Shown: positions 53,236-61,493 of the stretch, one piece after another
Position numbering within the stretch: the stretch's first letter is position 1
Layout: each line of letters begins with the position of its first letter
DNA from: Phytoactinopolyspora halotolerans
GTDB lineage: Bacteria > Actinomycetota > Actinomycetes > Jiangellales > Jiangellaceae
Length of the DNA stretch: 64,000 nucleotides
Assembly: GCF_010550675.1 (NCBI RefSeq)
Contig: NZ_JAAGOA010000005.1
Location: forward strand, 171,524 to 235,523
Direction of reading: 5' to 3'
The notes under the pieces: generated by a model
Database searches by the model: none
The model's input: the letters and a program-made list of their open reading frames with translations, nothing else
What the model was told of the DNA's origin: nothing
Translations under genes and position numbers: made by a program

Positions 53236-53934
53236 GTGTTCAAGAAGACACTTCGCAGCGCACTCATCGCCGCGGCCGCCCTGGTCACGGCCACTGGGTT
53301 CGCCAGCACGGCAGTGGCCGCCCCGCAGGCGCCCGCCGCATCGAGCGAGGCGACCGTGAGCGACGCCACCGACCTGGAGAGCGTCCTGGACGTCCCCGAC
53401 GTGAACATCGGCAACGACCTCTGTCTGCTGCCGTGGTTCTGGCCGGGTCCGTTCAACGTGCTCACCAAGGACCAGATGGGCAGCTACTCGGCGTGCAACG
53501 GTAGCGGCTCGTCGGAGTCCAGTGAGGGCATCAACATCCTCAACGACGCGTGCATCGCGCCGTGGCTGTGGCAGGGCCCGTTCAACGTTCTGACGGACGG
53601 CCAGGAAGCCTACTACGAGGCCTGCAATGACTACACGGCCGCGGACAGCTTCGCGAACGCGATCGCCCAGTACATGACCATCGAGTACATGATCGATTCG
53701 GAGATGCTGGACGAGTCGATGTTCGAGCAGTTCCTCGCCGGCGAGGTCACGAGCCACGAGGTCATCCAGGACGAGGGCGTGACCGAGGAGTTCGAGGGTC
53801 TGCTCCCGGAGGAGGAGATCACCGACGAGGGCGGGCTGATGAACAACGCCTGCGTTCTGCCGTGGCTGTGGCAGGGCCCGTTCAACTTCCTGACGAACGG
53901 CCAGTACGCCGACTACCAGGCCTGCAACGGCTGA
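53236..53934 (+). CDS. secreted protein with three Cys-framed PWxWxGPFN repeats
   Basis: About 232 residues. Signal peptide: KKTLRSALIAAAALVTATGF, cleavage near residue 28 (TAVA-APQ). The mature protein holds three 30-residue repeats at 60-89, 103-132 and 203-232. Each starts N-[DN]-x-C-x2-PW-[FL]-W-x-GPFN, continues VLT/FLT..Q, and ends YxAC-N; the two Cys are always 23 residues apart. A 70-residue very acidic linker (EFEGLLPEEEITDEGG and similar) separates repeats 2 and 3, and repeat 3 ends at the C-terminus. AAGGAG is 10 nt before the GTG. I know no described family; repeated disulphide loops with exposed Trp suggest binding to a glycan, a surface or itself. Confidence 0.8.
   Translation: MFKKTLRSALIAAAALVTATGFASTAVAAPQAPAASSEATVSDATDLESVLDVPDVNIGNDLCLLPWFWPGPFNVLTKDQMGSYSACNGSGSSESSEGINILNDACIAPWLWQGPFNVLTDGQEAYYEACNDYTAADSFANAIAQYMTIEYMIDSEMLDESMFEQFLAGEVTSHEVIQDEGVTEEFEGLLPEEEITDEGGLMNNACVLPWLWQGPFNFLTNGQYADYQACNG
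53413..53931 (+). repeat. three 90-bp intragenic coding repeats
   Basis: Copies at 53413-53502, 53542-53631 and 53842-53931. Copies 2 and 3 share an almost identical stretch (GCCGTGGCTGTGGCAGGGCC and onward), whereas copy 1 is more divergent. Identity at DNA level suggests fairly recent duplication of copy 2 or 3 or gene conversion between them. Confidence 0.85.
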
Positions 53935-53963
53935 CATTCAGCCCATCGCACGTCTCCACCCGC

Positions 53964-53996
53964 ACCGCCCGTCTGCCGGTCCGGCAGGCGGGCGGT
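53964..53996. terminator. hairpin terminator
   Basis: Arms ACCGCCCGTCTGCCGG and CCGGCAGGCGGGCGGT, 16 bp with one mismatch and a 1-nt centre, 30 bp after the repeat-protein stop. Confidence 0.8.
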
Positions 53997-54071
53997 CGCA
54001 CGCTGATCTGGCGCGCTACGCACCACGCGCTACTAGACCATTGGCCTATCCGAGGCTGGTAACCTCAGATC

Positions 54072-55691
54072 GTGCCTCTCGACTTGATCCCGCAGCCCCG
54101 TTCCGTCGTCCAACGGCCCGGCACCTTCGCGGTTCGCAGCGGTCTGAGCATCGCCGCCGAAGGGGACGCCGTCGGGCCGGCATGGCTGCTGCACGACGTC
54201 CTGCGTGCCGCAGCCGGGATCGCCGCGCCGGTCCTTCCGCACGACGCGACCGCTGCGATCAGGTTCCAGCTCTCCGGCGCCGGCACCGCGGAGTTCCCGT
54301 CGCCCGCAGCCGAGCGGTATCGGCTCGATGTGACCGAAGACGCCGTCACGGTCTCGGCTTCGCACCCGTCCGGCCTGGTCCGCGCGGTGCAGACGATCCG
54401 CCAACTGCTTCCCGCTGACGGGCTGCGCGCGGCGCCCGTCGCCGGCGTTCCGGTCCAACTACCCTGCGTGACGATCGACGACGAACCTCACTTCGGTTGG
54501 CGCGGGGTGATGCTCGACGTCGCCCGGCACTTCCAGCCCAAGGATTTCCTGCTGCGGCTGATCGACCTGGCGGCACTGCACCAGCTCAACGTCGTCCACC
54601 TGCACCTGACCGACGACCAGGGCTGGCGGCTCGAGGTGCCGGGCTGGCCGCGGCTGACCGAGGTCGGCTCCTGGCGGCCAGAGACAGTCGTCGGACACGC
54701 CGCCTCCGGACAGGGCTTCGACGGAACCCCGCACGGCGGGTACTACACGGCCGCGGACCTCAAGGAGGTCGTCGCCTATGCGGCGGCCCGCCACATCACC
54801 GTCGTACCAGAGATCGACATGCCCGGCCACGTCCGGTCGGTGCTGGCCGCCTACCCGGAGCTGGGCAATACGGATACCGTCCACCCGGTCGCCACCACGT
54901 TCGGCATATTCCCCGAAGTCCTCGCGCCCACGGACGAGGCCCTGCGGTTCGCGCGCGACGTCTTCGACGTCGTCACCGAGATCTTCGACGCCCCGTACAT
55001 CCACATCGGCGGGGACGAGTGCCCGCGGTCCGAATGGCGGGAGAGCGCGCAGGCGAAGGCACGCGCGGACGAGCTGGGGCTGGACAGCACCGATCGCCTG
55101 CAGTCCTGGTTCACCGCGTCGTTCGCCGACCACCTGCGCGCCAAGGGGCGCCGCGTCATCGGCTGGGACGAGATCCTCGAGGACGGTGGCGCGCCGCGGG
55201 ACGCGGTCATCTCCGTGTGGCGGGAGTTCGCCACCGCGGCCAAGGCGCTCGCCGCCGGGCACGATGTGATCGTCGCTCCGCAGAAGGCCGTCTACCTGGA
55301 CTGGTACGAATCCGACGGACCGGACGAGCCGCTGCACATCCACGGGCACCTTCCACTGGAGACGATCGCCGAGTTCGACCCGGCGCCCTCCGGCGCGCCG
55401 GAGATGGACGCGGCGGGCTCCGGAACCGTGCTCGGCGTCCAGGCACAGCTCTGGACCGAGTACCTGCCGACACCCCGCCACGTCGAGTACGCGGCGTTCC
55501 CGCGGTTGGCGGCGGTCGCGGACATGGCATGGAGCGGGTTGGACGCTCGCCGTGAGCACCCGATCGCGACGCGGTTGGCCACCCACGTCACGCGCCTGGA
55601 CGCGCTGGGTGTGAACTACCGGCCGACCGAAGGTCCGCACCCGTGGCAGCGCGGCGGCACCGGCCCCAGGGCACGATTCGATCGTGCATGA
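54072..55691 (+). CDS. beta-N-acetylhexosaminidase, glycoside hydrolase family 20
   Basis: 539 residues. An N-terminal GH20b-like domain (LIPQPRSVVQRPGTFAVR.., LRAVQTIRQLLP) and a TIM barrel: FGWRGVMLDVARHFQPKDF, NVVHLHLTDDQGWRLEVPG, HITVVPEIDMPGHVRSVLAAYPEL, and IHIGGDECPRSEW with the catalytic Asp-Glu pair. Substrate-assisted retaining mechanism on GlcNAc-terminated chains. No signal peptide is visible, so it probably acts in the cytoplasm on imported chitobiose or peptidoglycan fragments. TAACCT (54060-54065) is 6 nt before the GTG: leaderless. Confidence 0.94.
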   Translation: MPLDLIPQPRSVVQRPGTFAVRSGLSIAAEGDAVGPAWLLHDVLRAAAGIAAPVLPHDATAAIRFQLSGAGTAEFPSPAAERYRLDVTEDAVTVSASHPSGLVRAVQTIRQLLPADGLRAAPVAGVPVQLPCVTIDDEPHFGWRGVMLDVARHFQPKDFLLRLIDLAALHQLNVVHLHLTDDQGWRLEVPGWPRLTEVGSWRPETVVGHAASGQGFDGTPHGGYYTAADLKEVVAYAAARHITVVPEIDMPGHVRSVLAAYPELGNTDTVHPVATTFGIFPEVLAPTDEALRFARDVFDVVTEIFDAPYIHIGGDECPRSEWRESAQAKARADELGLDSTDRLQSWFTASFADHLRAKGRRVIGWDEILEDGGAPRDAVISVWREFATAAKALAAGHDVIVAPQKAVYLDWYESDGPDEPLHIHGHLPLETIAEFDPAPSGAPEMDAAGSGTVLGVQAQLWTEYLPTPRHVEYAAFPRLAAVADMAWSGLDARREHPIATRLATHVTRLDALGVNYRPTEGPHPWQRGGTGPRARFDRA

Positions 55692-55745
55692 CCTGGGGTT
55701 GCCGCGTGGGCGACGGCGTGGGCGTCGGCGACCGGCAACCCGGCG

Positions 55746-56627
55746 TCAGCCCGGATTCGGCGGTGCGTTGACGACCGCTGCATAGAGCTCGCGGCGGGAC
55801 AGTCCGAGTTCGCGAGCGACGTCGGCGATCGCATCCTTACGGCTGCTCCCGGCGGCCACCCGGTCTCCGACGATGGCCACCGCGTCGTCGATCGACCTGG
55901 CGGCCCGTTCACCGGACCCGGCGAGCGAATCGGACGCTCCGGCGACCACGACGGTGATCTCACCGAGCGGGCCGTGGTGCTCAGCCCAGTGCACCAGTTC
56001 GGCCAAGGTGCCGCGACGGACCTCCTCGTGTTTCTTGGTCAGCTCTCGGCAGACGGCGGCTCGTCGCTTCTCGCCGAACGTCTCCGCCATGACGGATAAG
56101 GTCGAGGCGAGGCGGTGCCGCGACTCGAAGAAGACCATCGTCCGCTCCTCTTCGGCCAGCGCGGCGAACCACCGGGCACGCTCGCCGGGGCGCCGAGGTG
56201 GGAAACCCTCGAAGCCGAACCGCGCCACCGGCAGACCGCTCACCGCCAACGCCGTCACCACCGCCGACGGACCCGGGACCGACGTCACCCGGATCCCGGC
56301 CTCGACCGCAGCATCCACCAGGCGGTAGCCCGGATCCGAGACCGAGGGCATGCCCGCGTCCGTGACCAGCACCACCCGGAGGCCGCGTTCGAGCGCCGCC
56401 ACCAGCTCCGGCGTACGCATCTCCTCGTTACCCTCGAAGTACGAGACGACGCGGCCGGCTATCTCCACCCCCAGCGCCGAGGCCAGCCGTCGCAAGCGCC
56501 GCGTATCCTCGGCCGCGACGATGTCCGCGCGCCCTAGTTCTTCGCTCAGCCGGGGAGACGCGTCCGACGGCTGCCCGATGGGGGTCGCCGCCAGCACCAG
56601 CACGCCGCCGCTGTCCAGATCTGCCAT
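55746..56627 (-). CDS. rsmI: 16S rRNA (cytidine-1402-2'-O)-methyltransferase
   Basis: About 293 residues, tetrapyrrole methylase fold. Motifs: VLVLAATPIGQPSDASPRL (N-terminal GxxGxx region, here ATPIGQ), IVAAEDTRRLRRLASALG, VLVTDAGMPSVSDPGYRLV, VPGPSAVVTALAVSGLP, EGFPPRRPGERARWF and REITKKHEEVRRG-like RELTKKHEEVRRGTL. It modifies C1402 together with RsmH. ATG 56627 has GAGG 8 nt upstream. Divergent from the mannosyltransferase gene, the same pair as in mycobacteria. Confidence 0.94.
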   Translation of the reverse strand: MADLDSGGVLVLAATPIGQPSDASPRLSEELGRADIVAAEDTRRLRRLASALGVEIAGRVVSYFEGNEEMRTPELVAALERGLRVVLVTDAGMPSVSDPGYRLVDAAVEAGIRVTSVPGPSAVVTALAVSGLPVARFGFEGFPPRRPGERARWFAALAEEERTMVFFESRHRLASTLSVMAETFGEKRRAAVCRELTKKHEEVRRGTLAELVHWAEHHGPLGEITVVVAGASDSLAGSGERAARSIDDAVAIVGDRVAAGSSRKDAIADVARELGLSRRELYAAVVNAPPNPG

Positions 56628-56757
56628 CCCTCCATCCTCGCCGATCGACGCAGCTCCGGCGGACTCGGCGCACGTATTGCGTCCGTCGGCCGTCCGTCGC
56701 ATATCCGGATGGCGAGGATGCGCGGGATCCCTCAGCGCGACCGTCTAAGATGACCCG

Positions 56758-58347
56758 GTGGCCCGCACCGCCGTCGAAGCACCGCAGATGGCGCGGGTGA
56801 CGTCTCCCATCCGATTCGTCCGCGCCCGGCTGAACCGCCCCATGCCCGCCGACGGTGTGTGGGGTTGGCTCGGTCCGTTGCTGGTGTCCGCCGTCGCCGC
56901 CGTCCTGCGACTGATCGATCTGGGACGCCCGAACCGGATCATCTTCGACGAGACGTACTACGCCAAGGACGCACTCAGCCAGCTGGAATTCGGCTACACA
57001 CGCCAGGCCGTCGAGGACGCGGACGAGATGATCATCGAGGGCAACCTCGATGTCTTCACCGACGAACCGTCGTTCGTGGTCCATCCACCGGCAGGAAAGT
57101 TCCTGATCGCCCAAGGCATCCGCTTGCTCGGCATGGAGCCGGCGGGGTGGCGGCTCGCCACAGCGCTGGCCGGCGTCATCACGGTGTTCCTCGTCGCGCG
57201 CGTCGGCCGACGCCTGTTCCGATCCACCCTGCTCGGGTGCACGGCGGGGTTGCTGCTCGCGGTCGACGGGTTGGCGATCGCGACGAGCCGGACGGCGATC
57301 CTGGACGGCCTGCTGGCGATGTTCGTCGTCGCGGCGTTCGCTTGCCTGCTGGTCGATCGGGATCGAAGCCGTTCCGCCCTGGCGGATTGGACGGATCGCC
57401 GGGTCGCGGCCGGACTCCCGCTCGGCGACGGCCCGCTGATCGGTTGGCGTCCGTGGCGGCTGGCGGCCGGCCTCATGCTGGGCCTGGCGTGCGCCACCAA
57501 GTGGAGCGGGCTCTACGCACTCGCCGTCTTCGGGCTGATGACCGTGCTCTGGGAGATCGGAGCCCGACGCGCGGCGGGCGTGCGCAGCCCTGCGTTGAAT
57601 TCGCTGCTGCGCGACGGCCCGGTCGCATTCGTCACCATCGTGGGATCGACGCTGGTCACCTACGTGGTGACCTGGTGGGGCTGGATCTTCTCGGATAACG
57701 GCTGGGGCCGGAACTGGGCGGCAGACAACCCCGCCACCGGGCTGGGCCGGCTCGTTCCGGACTGGCTGCGCAGCCTGGTGTATTACCACGGCGAGATCTG
57801 GCGGTTCCATAACGGACTCACCGACGACCACACCTACGAGTCCAATGCCTGGACGTGGTTGTATCTCGGTCGGCCGGTCTCGTTCGACTACCAGGGGCTG
57901 GACCAGGGTCAGGCGGGCTGCGAGGTGGAGCGGTGCAGCCAGGAGGTGCTCGCTCTCGGCAACCCGGTCCTGTGGTGGGGAGCGTGCGTCGCTCTGATCG
58001 CCTGTCTGCTGTTCTGGTTCCTCCGGCGGGACTGGCGGGCCGGCGCCATCCTGGCCGGGGTGACGGCCACCTGGGTACCGTGGCTGTTCTACGTGGAGCG
58101 GACCACGTTCGCGTTCTACGCCGCCGCGATCGTGCCGTTCCTCGCGCTGGCCGTTGCGTACGGGCTGGGGCTCATCCTCGGCAAGCCGGACGACTCGGCG
58201 CAGCGCCGGGCTGTGGGCGTCGCCATCGCCGGAGGGTTCGTGCTGGTGGTGGTCGTCGTCGCCGCGTGGTTCTATCCGATCCACGTCGACCAGGTGATCC
58301 CCTACGACGACTGGCGCCAGCGCATGTGGTTCGACACCTGGATCTAG
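56758..58347 (+). CDS. protein O-mannosyltransferase (GT39, PMT)
   Basis: 529 residues, about ten to eleven membrane segments. The first extracytoplasmic loop has the DE motif (IIFDETYYAKDALSQLEFGY), and FVVHPPAGKFLIAQGIRL and TWWGWIFSDNGWGRNWA follow; the C-terminal part is the PMT_4TMC domain (WVPWLFYVERTTFAFYAAAIVPF). It transfers mannose from polyprenyl-phosphate-mannose to secreted proteins during Sec export. TAAGAT (56746-56751) is 6 nt before the GTG, so the mRNA is leaderless. Confidence 0.94.
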   Translation: MARTAVEAPQMARVTSPIRFVRARLNRPMPADGVWGWLGPLLVSAVAAVLRLIDLGRPNRIIFDETYYAKDALSQLEFGYTRQAVEDADEMIIEGNLDVFTDEPSFVVHPPAGKFLIAQGIRLLGMEPAGWRLATALAGVITVFLVARVGRRLFRSTLLGCTAGLLLAVDGLAIATSRTAILDGLLAMFVVAAFACLLVDRDRSRSALADWTDRRVAAGLPLGDGPLIGWRPWRLAAGLMLGLACATKWSGLYALAVFGLMTVLWEIGARRAAGVRSPALNSLLRDGPVAFVTIVGSTLVTYVVTWWGWIFSDNGWGRNWAADNPATGLGRLVPDWLRSLVYYHGEIWRFHNGLTDDHTYESNAWTWLYLGRPVSFDYQGLDQGQAGCEVERCSQEVLALGNPVLWWGACVALIACLLFWFLRRDWRAGAILAGVTATWVPWLFYVERTTFAFYAAAIVPFLALAVAYGLGLILGKPDDSAQRRAVGVAIAGGFVLVVVVVAAWFYPIHVDQVIPYDDWRQRMWFDTWI

Positions 58348-58352
58348 CTCGG

Positions 58353-58446
58353 CCTAAATGATCATGTGAAGTGGGTTTTCTCGTGCCTCAACAGGTCTGC
58401 AGACATGGTGGTGCTGGAGAAAACCCACTTCACATGATCATTTAGG
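58353..58446. repeat. 94-bp dispersed palindromic element, copy 2
   Basis: Arms 58353-58382 and 58417-58446, perfect 30-bp inverted repeats identical to copy 1 (18487-18580); only three loop bases differ. It fills the space between the convergent mannosyltransferase and GDT1 genes, 5 bp after one stop and 4 bp after the other. It is thus placed as a bidirectional terminator. Confidence 0.95.
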
Positions 58447-58450
58447 GCCG

Positions 58451-59038
58451 TCAGGTGAGTTGGGTGAGGCCATCGATGAGGAGGGCGATGCCGAAGAGGG
58501 CGAACAGGATGGCGGCGCCGACGGCGACGATCCGTTCCGGCAACCGCTGGCTCAGTAGCCGGCCGACGACGATGGCCAACGCATCCGCCGCCACCATGCC
58601 GACCGTGGAGCCGATCCACACCCCGACCCAGTCATGCTGCGTCGCCAGCGTCACCGTCGCCAGCATCGTCTTGTCGCCCAGCTCCGCCAGGAAGAACGCC
58701 ACACCGACGGCCATGATCGCGGAGCCATTGGCGCGTCTGGCCTTCTGTTCCTCGCCCTCGCTGAGTGAGTCCCCGCGCAACGTCCACGCGGCGAAGCCGA
58801 AGAAGGCCAGCGCGGCCACGATGTTGATCCATCCGGTGGGCAGCGCTTCACCGACGCCGAACCCGATCACCACCGAGGCCAGATGGACGACCGTGGTCGC
58901 GACGGTGATACCGACGATGACCTGCCACGCCTTATATCGAGCGGCGAACGTCATCGCCATCAGCTGCGACTTGTCCCCCAGTTCGGCGACGAAGATCACG
59001 CCGAAGCTGACGAGCAGGGCGGCCCACATCTCGGCCAC
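58451..59038 (-). CDS. TMEM165/GDT1 (UPF0016) family manganese exporter
   Basis: 195 residues, six membrane helices in two halves, each with the family motif: FVAELGDKSQLMAM (about residue 18) and FLAELGDKTMLATVTLA (about 115). Members exchange Mn2+ or Ca2+ across membranes, and bacterial ones are Mn exporters. The GTG start has GAAGGGA about 6 nt upstream, in a leader that looks like a yybP-ykoY Mn riboswitch. The cis-regulation supports Mn efflux. Confidence 0.93.
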   Translation of the reverse strand: MAEMWAALLVSFGVIFVAELGDKSQLMAMTFAARYKAWQVIVGITVATTVVHLASVVIGFGVGEALPTGWINIVAALAFFGFAAWTLRGDSLSEGEEQKARRANGSAIMAVGVAFFLAELGDKTMLATVTLATQHDWVGVWIGSTVGMVAADALAIVVGRLLSQRLPERIVAVGAAILFALFGIALLIDGLTQLT

Positions 59039-59206
59039 GTAGAGTCCCTTCGATCCGCGCCGGGACGAAGGTACGCGAGACTTCGACCCGGCAATTCACT
59101 GCCTTGGTCGAAGGTCTCGCCCGCCTCGCTGGAGGCTGCGCGGCCGGACGCCCACATCGGCGTCAGTATGTCGACCGCGACATTGGGGGCTACTCCCCTT
59201 CGCGCC
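59039..59206 (-). ncRNA. yybP-ykoY type Mn2+ riboswitch leader
   Basis: Minus-strand RNA with the conserved 5' segment GGGGAGTAGC (59198-59189), the central GTCGACATACTGACG, and the 3' segment GGCGAGACCTTCGACC. P1 can form from CGAAGG (59202-59197) and CCTTCG (59114-59109). The P1 3' strand can instead pair with GGTCGAAG-TCTCGC downstream (59088-59075 with 59106-59120), an exclusive alternative hairpin. Further down GTCCC (59066-59062) can cover GGGAC (59048-59044) of the Shine-Dalgarno region. TAAATT (59216-59211) is a -10 box placing the RNA start close to 59204. Mn binding is expected to raise expression of the exporter. Confidence 0.88.
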
Positions 59207-59262
59207 GACCAATTTACCGGGCAACCACTCTGTGGGCCATCGGAAGTGTGCAGGGTCACACG

Positions 59263-60387
59263 TCACTCGACGTGGCTCCAGGCGCGGCTGAGCCGGACCC
59301 GGGATCCGGTCTGCAACAACGAACCCGAGTAGAGCCTGGTCGCCATGGCGACGCTGGCGAACAACGTGACCAGCAGAATGGTCAGCGCCAGGAACGGCTC
59401 CCAGGCCTGGGCCTCCCCGCCGAACGTCCGCACCGGCATCGCCACCGGTGCGCTGAACGGCACGTACGAGAGGATGGTCATCACCAGCTCGTTGTCGTTG
59501 AACATGATGACCCCGAAATACGGGATCATGACCAGAGTCATCACCAATGCGGTACTGGAGCCGAGGTCTTCCTGCCGGCTCACGAGGGCGCCGGCCACCG
59601 CCCACATCGAGGCCAGCAGGACGAAACCCAGGATGAAGAACGGAACGAACCATCCGAGCGCATCGGCGAGCCAGGACAGTACGGCGTCCTGATCGCCGGC
59701 ACGCAACGCGATCGGCGTCAGCAGCGCGAGGACGGCGACCTGAGCGAACACGAGTAGCGAGTACCCGATGATCTTCCCGGCGAGCAGGGCGCGCACCGGG
59801 ACCGTCGCCACCAGGATCTCGACGATGCGAGTCTGCTTCTCGGTCACCACGCTCTGTGCGATCGCCATCCCGAACCCGACCGAGAACATGAAGAAGACCA
59901 TCGCGAAGGCGAAGGCGGAGAAGAAGCGGACGCCCGCGTCGACCTCAGAAGGCTCGAGCAGGTCGACGGGTGGTGACACGCTCAGCGCGGAGACGACGTC
60001 GTCCGGGGACTCCTCGTGACCGATCACGCGGACACCGACCGGCGACTGTCCGGTCGTGTCCGGCACCACGGCGGCGTCGACCTCGCCGGTACGCACGAGC
60101 TCCTCGGCCGCATCCGCATCGTCCGCCGGACGGACCTCGAAATCGGTCGTGGCCAGCAGCTGTTCGGACTGCGGTCCCACCGCCGCGACGGTCGGTGTTC
60201 CGCCGCCGAAAATGTTCGGGAGGATGGCGGCCGCGAAGATCCCGACCACGAACAGCCCGAAGTTGAGCCAGAATCCCTTCGTGCGCGTGTGCGCGGTGAT
60301 CTCCCGCTCAGCGACCAGGCGCGTGGCCGACCAGAACGACGTGCCCACGGGCTCGGCGGCGGTCCGTTGCGTGGTGTCGGTGGCCAT
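59263..60387 (-). CDS. ABC-2 type transporter permease (NatB-like)
   Basis: About 374 residues. One N-terminal helix (TKGFWLNFGLFVVGIFAAAIL), a 110-residue extracytoplasmic domain, then five or six helices; the loop VTEKQTRIVEILVATVPVRALLAGKIIG is the NatB/ABC-2 hallmark. ATG 60387 shares one base with the ATPase stop and has AAGGAGG 7 nt upstream. A GTG codon at 60390 is an alternative. It ends 56 bp before the Mn riboswitch region. Confidence 0.9.
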   Translation of the reverse strand: MATDTTQRTAAEPVGTSFWSATRLVAEREITAHTRTKGFWLNFGLFVVGIFAAAILPNIFGGGTPTVAAVGPQSEQLLATTDFEVRPADDADAAEELVRTGEVDAAVVPDTTGQSPVGVRVIGHEESPDDVVSALSVSPPVDLLEPSEVDAGVRFFSAFAFAMVFFMFSVGFGMAIAQSVVTEKQTRIVEILVATVPVRALLAGKIIGYSLLVFAQVAVLALLTPIALRAGDQDAVLSWLADALGWFVPFFILGFVLLASMWAVAGALVSRQEDLGSSTALVMTLVMIPYFGVIMFNDNELVMTILSYVPFSAPVAMPVRTFGGEAQAWEPFLALTILLVTLFASVAMATRLYSGSLLQTGSRVRLSRAWSHVE

Positions 60388-61316
60388 CACACGACCTCCT
60401 TGAAGATCTCGGAGAGAGAGGGAACGACGGGCCCATAACTGCGGACCGGGCCACGTTGCAGGGCCGCCTGCAGAACGGCCTGGTCCCGGTCACCGGCGCC
60501 TCCGGCCGGCGCCGCGCCGTACGCATCTCCCGGCGGTGACTCCTCATCCAGGTCGAACACCGCCCGGGGACCGTCCAGCTCGACCAGCCGGACCCCGGGC
60601 ACATCCCGCACCCACCCGGCGTCGTCGTCGACGACCAGCTGGAACCGGGACGGCCCGAACTGACGGCGCAACTCGTCCCGGGAACCGCTCGCCGCCACCG
60701 CACCGGCCGCGATGATCACCAGGTCATCGCAGAGCCGCTCGACCACGTCCAGCTGATGGCTGGAGAACAGCACCGGCACCCCGCGCGACGCACGGTCCCG
60801 CAGGACACTCAAGACGATCTCGATGGCGAGCGGATCCAGCCCGGAGAACGGCTCGTCCAGGATCAGCAGGCCCGGGTCGTGTACCAGTGCCGCGGCGATC
60901 TGGACCCGCTGCTGGTTGCCCAGCGACAGCTGCTCGACGGGGTCGTCCGCACGTTCGGCCAAGCCGAGCTGTTCGAGCAGCGCGGCCGCGTTCCGCTCCG
61001 CTGCCGCTCGCTCCATTCCGTGCAGCCGACCCAGGTAGGCCACCTGCTCGGCCGCCTTCATCTTCGGATAGAGACCGCGTTCCTCGGGCATGTAGCCGAA
61101 CCGCTGCCGAACGGTCTGGGTGACCTCGCGGTTCTCCCACAGCACCGTCCCGCTGTCCGCGGCGAGGACGCCGAGGATGATCCGCATCGTCGTGGTCTTG
61201 CCGGAGCCGTTGGCGCCGACGAATCCGGTCATCCGGCCGGGCGCCACGTCGAACGAGACATCGTCGACAGCGCGAAGCTCACCGAAGCTCCGACTCACCG
61301 ATCTGACCTGCAACAT
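60387..61316 (-). CDS. ABC transporter ATP-binding protein (NatA-like)
   Basis: About 309 residues. Walker A FVGANGSGKTTTMRIILG, YMPEERGLYPKMKAAEQVAYLG, signature LSLGNQQRVQIAAALV, Walker B LLILDEPFSGLDPL, H-loop VLFSSHQLD. The YMPEERGLYPK and LSxGNQQ variants are typical of NatA-type exporters. A C-terminal extension of about 100 residues follows. GGAGG is 6 nt before the ATG. It is downstream of the two-component system genes, which probably control it. Confidence 0.9.
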   Translation of the reverse strand: MLQVRSVSRSFGELRAVDDVSFDVAPGRMTGFVGANGSGKTTTMRIILGVLAADSGTVLWENREVTQTVRQRFGYMPEERGLYPKMKAAEQVAYLGRLHGMERAAAERNAAALLEQLGLAERADDPVEQLSLGNQQRVQIAAALVHDPGLLILDEPFSGLDPLAIEIVLSVLRDRASRGVPVLFSSHQLDVVERLCDDLVIIAAGAVAASGSRDELRRQFGPSRFQLVVDDDAGWVRDVPGVRLVELDGPRAVFDLDEESPPGDAYGAAPAGGAGDRDQAVLQAALQRGPVRSYGPVVPSLSEIFKEVV

Positions 61317-61493
61317 TCCTGGCCTCCGCTGGGTACACGCCATCGGGGCGCCGACACCCGCGCCGGCACCGTGGAACTCACCGTCCACCACGGTAGGCCG
61401 CAGACCAGCGGTTGAGCGTCCTTCGCGGGTACCGTCATGTCGTCATCCTGGGGTCCACCGGCCAGCCACACCCGCGGCGACCACGGCGGGGGT

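Noticed and set aside
56428-58284. 618-codon open frame on the minus strand
   Set aside because: Antisense to the protein mannosyltransferase gene, whose membrane segments and DE motif are convincing.
58362-58619. Small minus-strand frame ending in a phrase also encoded at 18487-18580
   Set aside because: The similarity between the two frames comes only from the 94-bp DNA repeat; it is not a protein family.
58996-59259. 87-codon minus-strand frame over the riboswitch leader
   Set aside because: It coincides with the conserved aptamer and ends inside the exporter gene; the RNA structure explains the sequence better.
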